DNA from: Leifsonia sp. AG29
GTDB lineage: Bacteria > Actinomycetota > Actinomycetes > Actinomycetales > Microbacteriaceae
NCBI RefSeq assembly: GCF_009765225.1
Contig: NZ_VMSF01000001.1
Coordinates: 2,294,001 to 2,358,000, forward strand
Direction: 5' to 3'
Length of the DNA: 64,000 bases
Position numbers and translations under genes: made by a program. Positions 8,041 to 15,600 of this stretch are shown one piece after another (positions within the stretch are counted from its first letter, which is position 1; each line of letters starts with the position of its first letter). The notes beneath the pieces were generated by a model. The model did not search any database. It saw nothing but the letters and a program-made list of their open reading frames with translations, and had not been told where the DNA came from.

Positions 8041-8643
8041 CTAAGTCCATTCGACGTCGACGCGCTTTACGCTCGCCGGCACGCCGGCGACCAAGCTGTG
8101 CGCGGGGACGTCTCGAGTCACGACGGCACCAGCCCCGATGATCGCTCCATCGCCGACGGTCACACCCTTGAGGATCGTTACCCGCGAGCCCACCCAGACA
8201 TGGTCGCCGATGCGCACCGGCGCTGAGGACAGCCGGGAACTGCCTCCCACGTGGTGGTTGTCGCTGTCGCGGATCAGCACATCCTCCGCGATGGCGACTT
8301 CGTGACCGATCGTCACCTCGACGAAGCAGGAGATTCGCAAGCAGGTATTCGCGTACCCGCTGCCGAGCGTCAACTGGGCACCAGGGTCAACGACCACGCG
8401 GCAGCCGGTGTAGAGCGTCATGCCGCCGTCGACTACGAGCTTCCCACCGGAAGCGACACTGACCTGGCCCGGCAGGTAGAGGTTCGACCCGGGCCATTGC
8501 GCTCCGGCCCCGAGCCAGCCGTCGCCAGCCGTCTCGCCCCTGAATGTGATGCGGCATCCGCGGTAGGCCACGCCACGTAGCCCGGCCCGCCGCAACGTCG
8601 TCGTGCCGGACAAGTTCAGCTTGGACAGTTTGCCGAGTTCCAT
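8041..8643 (-). CDS. Hexapeptide-repeat acyl/acetyltransferase
   Basis: A 200-residue left-handed beta-helix protein. Repeated [LIV]-G-x4 turns are visible, most clearly in [20 protein letters not shown] and [44 protein letters not shown]. The end region is the standard CoA-binding and C-terminal signature of maltose/galactoside-type O-acetyltransferases, and the expected catalytic His lies in SDNHHVGG. It probably acetylates a sugar of a cell-surface polysaccharide using acetyl-CoA. No glycan cluster is near it, so the acceptor is unknown. Confidence 0.82.
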   Translation of the reverse strand: MELGKLSKLNLSGTTTLRRAGLRGVAYRGCRITFRGETAGDGWLGAGAQWPGSNLYLPGQVSVASGGKLVVDGGMTLYTGCRVVVDPGAQLTLGSGYANTCLRISCFVEVTIGHEVAIAEDVLIRDSDNHHVGGSSRLSSAPVRIGDHVWVGSRVTILKGVTVGDGAIIGAGAVVTRDVPAHSLVAGVPASVKRVDVEWT

Positions 8644-8808
8644 CGCCCCACCTCACTGCTTGGAGTTCGAAGCGATTGACCAGCGTCGCCTAGTTGCGTC
8701 GCGAGGAGGGTACCGCGCACCTGGACGCGCGTACAGGGCAACCTGCGTCGGACCGAGGAGGGTTACCGGCGTTCTCGAGCCGGCCGGCGAGCCTCTGATG
8801 GTTAGAGC

Positions 8809-9381
8809 TCAGGCGGGGACGGCCTCGCCTTTGTCGCTCAGCTGCTCGAAGGCAACCTCGAGCGCGTCGTCCTCGGCGTCCTTCTCGTCCGTGACGCCCG
8901 GCGTGACGACCTTCTTCTGGGCATTCGTGAGAAGCGCGCCAATGTCCAGCCCCTTCGGATCCACGGCGATGATCAGAAGGCCGGCCTCGCCTGACGAAAG
9001 CGTCGCTCCCATCTCCTCGATGGTGCCCTTCGGCACGTTGCGGTAGAAGTGCCCGATGATCCCCCCAGCACCCGCGAGCGCACCGGCACTGGCGACTGCG
9101 CCCGCTCCGGCGGCGGTCGCGGCCAGGGTGGTGATCCCGAGCGGCGGTACCAGGACGACCAAGGAAGCACCCACGATCGCGCCTCCCCAGGCGAGATGCT
9201 TGGCAGTCGAGTCGTGACGATCCACGGAGAGTTTGCCGTCCGCGTCCTTCGCGATCACGGCGATCGCGAGATGACCGAGCTCGCCCTGATGCTTGGCGCC
9301 TCGGATGACCTCGTAGTCCTCCACCGCATCTTCCCGCGAGCTGTAGGTGGCGACGGCGACCGTCGTCGAATTCGTTGACAT
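8809..9381 (-). CDS. DUF1269-family membrane-associated protein
   Basis: A 190-residue protein starting MSTNSTTVAVATYSSREDAVEDYEVI, with a strong ribosome-binding site (GGGAGGAAG) before the ATG at 9381. The start of the family's ferredoxin-like domain is followed by a Gly/Ala-zipper segment (VVLVPPLGITTLAATAAGAG to GAGGIIGHFY) that may insert in or lie on the membrane. The LLIIAVDPKGLDIGALL segment follows. DUF1269 proteins are seen among stress-response genes, but the molecular function is not established. The upstream frame extension (to 9486) is not used. Confidence 0.75.
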   Translation of the reverse strand: MSTNSTTVAVATYSSREDAVEDYEVIRGAKHQGELGHLAIAVIAKDADGKLSVDRHDSTAKHLAWGGAIVGASLVVLVPPLGITTLAATAAGAGAVASAGALAGAGGIIGHFYRNVPKGTIEEMGATLSSGEAGLLIIAVDPKGLDIGALLTNAQKKVVTPGVTDEKDAEDDALEVAFEQLSDKGEAVPA

Positions 9382-9419
9382 GGGTTCTTCCTCCCGCAAA
9401 GCTGACGCGGGAAACGCTA

Positions 9420-9484
9420 CGGCCCGGGACGTCAGATGTCCCGGGCCGAAGGTCCCCCGCCGTCGGACGCGGCTCGCGTCCGAC
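9420..9484 (-). terminator. Two tandem perfect hairpins
   Basis: The first is an 11-bp perfect stem, CGGCCCGGGAC (9420-9430) with GTCCCGGGCCG (9438-9448) and a 7-base loop. The second is a 10-bp perfect stem, GTCGGACGCG (9462-9471) with CGCGTCCGAC (9475-9484) and a GCT loop. They lie between the stop of the DUF805 gene and the start of the DUF1269 gene, both on the minus strand, so they most likely end the upstream transcript. No T-tract is present. Confidence 0.5.
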
Positions 9485-9571
9485 ACCCGGGCTCTGATGC
9501 GACTCTGATCGGTGGCTAATTCTGGAGGAGGAACCGACCGGATTGGCCCAGATCTGTGCGGACGGACTGCG

Positions 9572-10057
9572 CTAAGCGCGCGGACGGTCGAATCGCGCGC
9601 CCTCAGGCTTGGACGGCAGGAGCACGAGCACGAGCACGATGATGCCGCCGACGAACGGGATCAGGCCGAGGAAGAAGAACGGGCCAGCCAGGTTAGCGTC
9701 GTGCAGACGGCGCCAGGTGAGTGCCAGGTGCGGGACGATCGTGCCGAGCCCCCATACGACGATGAGCAGCGCCGGAAGCCAGAACAGCGGACCGGGGGTC
9801 GAGGTGCCGTCGGCGTTCACCGTCCCGCCCGCGCTGCCGAGGGTAACGGAGAGGACCTCGAGCACGACGACCACGACGATGGTGACCAGGTACCACCACC
9901 AGTACTCGCTACGGCTGGCACGACCCGTGAAGTCCGCGTACTTCTTGAAGAAGCGCCGGACGGCCTGGGGAAGGGTGGCGCCATAGAGGGGCGCCCAGAG
10001 CGGGGCCTCGCCGGCGGGAGCGGCGGGCGGGGCGGTCGGGTACTGAGGAGACGTCAC
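9572..10057 (-). CDS. DUF805 integral membrane protein
   Basis: A 161-residue DUF805 protein. A Pro/Ala-rich N-terminus precedes the family signature RRFFKKYADFTGRASRSEYWWW, and four hydrophobic helices follow: LVTIVVVVVLEVL, LFWLPALLIVVWGLG, AGPFFFLGLIPFVGG and IIVLVLVLLPS. LTWRRLHDANLAG is the conserved R-R-L-H-D motif between helices. I chose the GTG at 10057 because GGAAAGGA stands about six bases upstream; the longer frame to 10195 is not needed. The function of the family is unknown. Confidence 0.8.
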   Translation of the reverse strand: MTSPQYPTAPPAAPAGEAPLWAPLYGATLPQAVRRFFKKYADFTGRASRSEYWWWYLVTIVVVVVLEVLSVTLGSAGGTVNADGTSTPGPLFWLPALLIVVWGLGTIVPHLALTWRRLHDANLAGPFFFLGLIPFVGGIIVLVLVLLPSKPEGARFDRPRA

Positions 10058-10282
10058 GAGGAGTCCTTTCCAAGACACGTGTTTGAGTGAGCTGGAGCGC
10101 GCACAGTCAATCGCATGAAAGCGCGCTGTGCGTCTTTCGTGACGCGGCGTGTCGCCCCACTGACCGGCAGCGGCGTGCCGCTGGGCCGCTGCCATAGCTA
10201 GATCGACCAGGTGGCGGGGGCGCCGGCCGGGGATCCGGGTCCTGGAATCCCGAGGCCTCGGGGTCCTGTGCGCGTCCCGGTT

Positions 10283-11071
10283 TCACAACTCGGCCGTCAG
10301 GCCGCCGTCGATGACGTAGTCAGCGCCGGTGATGTTCCCCGCGACCCGGTCACTCGCGAGGAACGCGACGAGAGCGGCGACTTCGTCGGGCTTCGTGAAG
10401 CGACCAGTGAGCATCGAGGCTTCGGCACCAGCAACGACCTGGGCACGATCGGTGCTCGACGCTGAGGACAGGGTCGCCGCAACGCCGTCCTCCCCCAGCC
10501 AGAGGTCGGTCGCCACCGGGCCCGGGCTCACAGTGTTCACACGCACGCCGTCGCCTCCGACCTCCTTGGAGAGCGACTTCGAGAAGTTGACCAGAGCGGC
10601 CTTCGCTGCGCTGTAATCGATGACGGTCGGGTCGGGCAACTTGGCGTTCACGGAGGCTACCGTCACGACCGATCCGCGCCGCGCCTCCCGCATCGACGGG
10701 AGGGCCGCCCGCGTCATCCGAATGGCGGTCAGCGTGTCGAGTCGGAACGTGTCGATCCACTCCTCGTCGGTGACGGAGGCGAACCCTCCCGTTCGCGGCC
10801 GAACCCCGCCGACGTTGTTGACCAGAATGCGGAAATCGCCATGCGCCAGCGCCTTGGCTACGAGCTCGTCGGCAACGGGCGGATCGGTGAGGTCCGCGGC
10901 GACCGCCTCCACCTGGCCACCGCCCGCGAGTTCTGCCAGAGGGTCGGTCACCGAACGGGAGGCAGCGACAACGAACGCACCCTCCTCGACCAAGGTTCGG
11001 GTGACTGACAGGCCGATCCCGCGGCCGGCGCCCGTTACGACGGCAACGGCGCCCTGAAGTCCGAGATCCAC
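10283..11071 (-). CDS. SDR-family NAD(P)-dependent oxidoreductase
   Basis: A 262-residue classical short-chain dehydrogenase. The nucleotide-binding TGAGRGIG motif is near residue 14, NNVGG is the NNAG-equivalent structural motif, and the catalytic Ser (VASVNAK) and YSAAK (13 residues later) are intact. The C-terminal ITGADYVIDGGLTAEL is typical. The substrate is an unknown alcohol or carbonyl compound. I chose the GTG at 11071, one base after the stop of the hydrolase upstream; a TTG at 11101 would overlap that gene. The near-zero spacing indicates an operon with the hydrolase. Confidence 0.85.
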   Translation of the reverse strand: MDLGLQGAVAVVTGAGRGIGLSVTRTLVEEGAFVVAASRSVTDPLAELAGGGQVEAVAADLTDPPVADELVAKALAHGDFRILVNNVGGVRPRTGGFASVTDEEWIDTFRLDTLTAIRMTRAALPSMREARRGSVVTVASVNAKLPDPTVIDYSAAKAALVNFSKSLSKEVGGDGVRVNTVSPGPVATDLWLGEDGVAATLSSASSTDRAQVVAGAEASMLTGRFTKPDEVAALVAFLASDRVAGNITGADYVIDGGLTAEL

Positions 11072-11072
11072 C

Positions 11073-11873
11073 TCAAAGACCCTGGCTCTTGAGCCACTCA
11101 AGGACGGCTTCCGCCAGTTCGCTCCAGCCCTTGTCGATGGTGAGCGAATGGCCGCGTCCCTCGAACTGCTTCAGCTCGGTGACCGCCATGGAGTCCCGGT
11201 ACTGCTTGAGAGTCGAGCGGGTCACCACATCCGGAACCGTGTGGTCCGCCGTCCCCGAGATGAGCAGGAGCGGCCCGCGGGGTGACCGCTTGGTGTCGAC
11301 CGCGGCCGGGGAGTGCATGACGAAGTTCGCGGCAGCCGCCTGGAAGAGCGGACGCGCCGGGGACGGGATCGTCCACCGCTCGTAGAGCTCGTTCGATTCC
11401 TCCTCGCTGACCGCATTGCCGAAGCCGTACCGGAACTGCGCCTCGGTCAACGAAACCGCACGGTGGAGGTTCGCCGGATTGCCAAGGGCTGGGAACCCCG
11501 AACGCAGCTGGGCCAGCGGCAGCGGAAGGACGCCCTTGATCTGGGCCGGGTCGATCGCGACCGCTCCCGCCCCGACGCCTTCACCCAAGAGCTTCTCGGC
11601 GAGGAGACCGCCGAACGAATGGCCGATCAGGATTGTCTCGTCGCCCAGGGAGTTCGCGATCTCCTCGTAGTGAGCGGCGGCCTCGTCGATGCCGATATCC
11701 GCGACCGCTTCGGGGTTCGCGCGCGCCTCTGCCACCCTCGGTGGCTCGTTCGGCCAGCCCGGTGCGACCGGCGCGTATCCCGCAGCACGGAAGCGCTCGA
11801 TCCACGGATCCCAGCTGGTGGCATGCAGCCACAGACCATGGATGAAGAGAACGGGGCGCGCTGAATCGGTCAT
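11073..11873 (-). CDS. Alpha/beta hydrolase
   Basis: A 266-residue alpha/beta hydrolase. VLFIHGLWLHATSW holds the oxyanion-hole HG motif, ILIGHSFGGLLAEKL is the nucleophile elbow (Ser in GHSFGG), and FEGRGHSLTIDKGW near the end carries the catalytic His. LLLISGTADHTVPD supplies the likely catalytic acid. The ATG at 11873 has a strong GGAGGAG site eight bases upstream. It is the first gene of a two-gene unit with the SDR enzyme, which suggests successive steps on one carbonyl or ester substrate; the substrate is not identifiable. Confidence 0.82.
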   Translation of the reverse strand: MTDSARPVLFIHGLWLHATSWDPWIERFRAAGYAPVAPGWPNEPPRVAEARANPEAVADIGIDEAAAHYEEIANSLGDETILIGHSFGGLLAEKLLGEGVGAGAVAIDPAQIKGVLPLPLAQLRSGFPALGNPANLHRAVSLTEAQFRYGFGNAVSEEESNELYERWTIPSPARPLFQAAAANFVMHSPAAVDTKRSPRGPLLLISGTADHTVPDVVTRSTLKQYRDSMAVTELKQFEGRGHSLTIDKGWSELAEAVLEWLKSQGL

Positions 11874-12067
11874 GCTTGGCTCCTCCGGACATGGATGACG
11901 CGGGTAGTAAAGCAGGGGCAACGGGCGCTCGGGTAGGGGTCATCTGAGTCAGAGGAGGTCGGGGGCGGCCGGGGATCATTCGGTTGCGAATGACGCAGAG
12001 GATGGGGCGTTCGCCGTTGGGTGGCTTAGTTGGTCGCACCTACCTGGGTGCGTTGAGCAGCCCGAAC

Positions 12068-12088
12068 GTGCCCCTGGAGGGACTCGAA
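12068..12088 (-). repeat. attL: 21-bp copy of the tRNA-Arg 3' end
   Basis: These 21 bases (core TGCCCCTGGAGGGACTCGAA) are identical to 28425-28445, the 3' part of the intact tRNA-Arg gene, in direct orientation. The bases on both sides differ. This is the fragment left at the far edge when an element integrates into the 3' end of a tRNA gene. Confidence 0.85.
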
Positions 12089-12321
12089 AACTGCGACCAC
12101 CCCTTAACCATCACTAGCGCGGGTTCAAAATCCCCGGAATTCCGCGCTTTTTGACCTTACTGAGATGCCTGCGATCACATAGGAACTCACCCGATTGTGG
12201 GCAAATTCTGGGCAAATTTGGCCGCTTATCAAATCTGAAATCTAACCTGCCGACCCTGAGTGGACCCGTATATTGGGGCCAACCTCCTGCCACGAGATCC
12301 GCCACTGCGGATCGGGCCAGG
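12089..12321. other. Gene-poor island edge next to attL
   Basis: No supported gene is present. The segment is AT-richer than the chromosome and includes a repeated short motif, GGGCAAATTCTGGGCAAATT, at about 12197-12216. This is the place where an integrase C-terminus or accessory attachment-site arms would be expected, but no integrase reading frame survives on either strand. Confidence 0.4.
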
Positions 12322-12573
12322 TCACCCTAGTGATCGGAGATTTGCGGTCGACCCGTCAGCGTCGCGGACGAAGTGATTGCGGAGCGTCGCCCCGCAGCTG
12401 TTCTGCGCGTCGACGTCGCCCTCAATCGTGCACCTCCCGTCGTTGCCGTGGGTGGTCTCGTTCGAGAAATTCGCGGTGCTCGGCGCCTTGAGGTTCTTGC
12501 GGACGATGTCCTCGCGAGCCGTGTGCGTAGCGGCCTGCTTGTCCTTCTGGGTCGGGCCGGTGTTCGCGTTCAT
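12322..12573 (-). CDS. Fragment-like small conserved protein (LKAPSTANF type)
   Basis: An 83-residue frame from the ATG at 12573. It carries a pattern I recall from small, often membrane-anchored, actinobacterial and phage proteins: AREDIVRKNLKAPSTANF followed by IEGDVDAQNSCGATLRNHF. Full-length relatives normally have an N-terminal hydrophobic segment and an FGA where this has CGA. Here the N-terminus is short and no membrane helix is visible, so it may be a truncated or decaying copy. A GTG at 12651 would extend it but adds no recognisable sequence. The function is unknown. Confidence 0.4.
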   Translation of the reverse strand: MNANTGPTQKDKQAATHTAREDIVRKNLKAPSTANFSNETTHGNDGRCTIEGDVDAQNSCGATLRNHFVRDADGSTANLRSLG

Positions 12574-12667
12574 CGAGCGGGCCCTACCGTCACCGCAAAT
12601 CAAATGGCTGCTTCGGTGAATATCAAGAGTGATCTTCGGAGATGTTTCCACCGGAAAGATCGATCTT

Positions 12668-15600
12668 CTATTCGTCGATGACGTCCAACAGCGGCAGCCC
12701 GCGGACGATTTTCACGGTCGCCACGCTGACGGTCGTCACTCGCATAATGAGGTCCAGGATGTATCGCGGATTGCCGTGCTCGTCCCCCCACTCATTCGGG
12801 TCGTTGACGATACCGGAAGCCTTGTCGGTCTTCACCTGATAGCGCTCGATGATCCAATCCAAGGCTGAGCGAGGTCCCAATAGGTACTCGTGCGCTTCCT
12901 CGGGGATACCAGACAGCACGATGTCGTCGTTATAGACGATCGCCGTCCTATCTACCTGCTTTCCATTCTTGGCGTAGCGCATTTTCGTCACGCGCAGCGA
13001 TGCTTCAGGCTTGGAGGTCTCAATCAAGGGGAACCTCTCGGCGTTCTCATACCCAAGGTGCAGCTCCGAGAGCCGTCGACCGGCCGTCACAAACTCCCTG
13101 AACGCGTCTACCTTAGGGATCCGTGGCAGCATCTTTTGGAGATCGGCCGAATATCGCGCGCGATAATCTGGGCTGTGCAACATGGCATAGACGTAATGGA
13201 AGATATCTTCCTTCAACACGGTCGAACCGTAGATCCGTCTGTATGAATCAAGCGTCTCGTTGGTAATGTTGCTGGCCCGACGATAGCCGTCGACGATCTC
13301 AGAGTCCTCCTCGAGCGCCAGCGTATCCACGGGCTCGTACGTCCACTCCGGGAACACCATGCAAGTGTCGAGCGAGTGGTAGTTGGGAACCAAGTCCGAC
13401 ACAAAAAGTGAAAACGGGTCGTGCGACCCGGCCGCGGTGATTATGAGTGCCCTACTGCGCGCCTCTTCGGATGGCCAGCTTCGTCCCACCCGATAACCAG
13501 AGTGATTGGCATCGCGATCGAAATAGAGCCACTCCGTGGTGAACGGACGGTAAATGGAGCGTCGGACGCTTGCCTCGTGGAATCGCAACGGCTTGTTTTT
13601 GAGAGCATCTTGTTCCATGACCGTGCCCCAGGCGATTTGCTGGGCGTCGCGAGTCAGATCATTCTTGGTAACTGAGAGACCCCGCTGCTTCTTCTCCTGG
13701 ATGGCTGAGCGCTCGGAGTCGTGGAAAGCAAACATCGACGAGATGTTTTTCGAAAGCACTGCACGGGAGAAGTTCACTGTCCACGCATCTCGGTTTGTTG
13801 AAACCCCATGAGTGTCCAACGCGAAGATCCCGCCCTTGCCAGAGATCGGCTGATACTCCTGAAAGTCCGAACGGCGCTGGTTGATCCAGTCTCCTTCGTC
13901 GTTCGGCACGATTCGCTCCCAGGCGATCCCTCGGATCGATTTAGCTCTGCGAACTATGTCGAGCTTGTCCTCTCGGGAGCGGTAGTCACCGATGTCGTTG
14001 TAGAACAGCCGCCCGTTTTCGGAAGCATCTGGGTTCTTCACAAGCAAGTAGATGGCTACAGTTGCCCGGCTTCCTGCGCCGAAAACCTTGCCACCTTCAC
14101 GGCGAGACTGCTCGCCGGCAGTTCGTTGGTTGCCACGCAGGTTGAACACGTAGAGACTGCTGTACTCGGCGATAAGGCTCTTTCTAATGCCATCCGCCGA
14201 GTTCGAGTCGATGAACCCCCCGTTCGAGACGAATCCGACAATGCCACGGTCGCCGATCCGGTCGGATGCCCAGCGGATCGCTCGGATGTAGGAGTCGTAG
14301 AGGGACACCTTGTTGACGTTCTTGGCGCGCTTAGCGTAAGTGTTGCGAATCGCCTCATCGAGCGTTTCGTACTTGATGTTCTGATTGTTGTCGTTCGCCG
14401 ATGACTGCCCGACCGACCAAGGCGGATTGCCGATGATGACTCGTATGTCCAGGCTTTTTTGCGCGGCGACTCGGTCATTATTTGCCTGAAATACGCCGAG
14501 GTCGTCCATCTTGTCGTCGTCCTCGAACATCTGGAATGTGTCGGTGAGGACGATGCCGTCGAACGGGACATAGTTGCCCCCCTGAGCCGCATGATAGGTC
14601 TCCTCGATATTGATCGCCGCAACGTAGTACGCGAGAAGGACAATTTCATTCGCGTGAAGCTCGTAGCGATACTTTCGAGCGAGGTCGTGCTGCCTGATGA
14701 GACCCGATTGGAGCAGGCGAACTATGAACGTGCCCGTACCGGTAAAGGGATCCAGGATGTGCACGTCTTTATCGGAGAGAGATGTGCTGAATTCGTCCTC
14801 GAGGATGTCATTCACGCTGTGGACTATGAAGTCCACGATTTCGTTCGGTGTGTATACGATGCCCAGGCGTTCGCTGGTCTTAGAGAAGGCCGTCGAGAAG
14901 AACTTTTCGTAGAGTTCTTTGACGATAGTCTGCTTCGCGCCGGCGTCATCGATACCCGCCGCGCGGGTGCGCACACTGTCATAGAACTTCTCTAGCTTTG
15001 CGGTTTCGTTCTCCAGGTTTTCACCATCAAGGACTTCGACCATTCGATTCATCACTTGGGAGACTGGATTGCCTTCGCTGAACGCGTAGCCTTCAAAAAG
15101 TGCGTCGAATACGGGCTGGGTGATTAGATGCTGTGAAAGCATTTGCACCGCATCCTCGTAGGCAATATCGGGATTTAGATTCAGCCGTAGGCCCTCTGTG
15201 AATGCCTCGAACTCCTCGCGGATGCGCTTGTTTTCGCCATTTACTAGCGCGTTGATGCGAGTCGCGTGAGTCTTCGCAATGTCAGCTACGTCTTTTGCCC
15301 AGTTCTCCCAATAGCGCCGCTCCCCAACCTTTTGAACGATCTTCGAAAGGATCGCATCGCGCCATGCCTCGATTTTAGAGAAGTCAAGCTGCAGCGCTCC
15401 TTGCACCTTCTCGGCGCCTTCTATCGCGGCGTCTTCGTCATTGCTGCTTCTCCGAGGATCGGAACCAATGACATCGACAACGAGCCTCTCCGTCTTCCTG
15501 GTGAGGTCGATCTTGTTAACCTCAGCATCGAAGCGTTCGTCGTGCGCCCGTAGAGCTTGGAGTACCTGCCAAACTACCCGGTACTTGTCGTTATTGTTGA

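Noticed and set aside
11581-12039. Minus-strand open frame extending upstream of the alpha/beta hydrolase
   Set aside because: It is in another frame, Arg/Pro-rich, without a ribosome site and mostly antiparallel or out of phase with the real hydrolase gene.
12068-12088. Possible second tRNA gene
   Set aside because: Only the 3' 21 bases are present; the D arm, anticodon arm and 5' acceptor strand are missing. It is an attachment-site copy.
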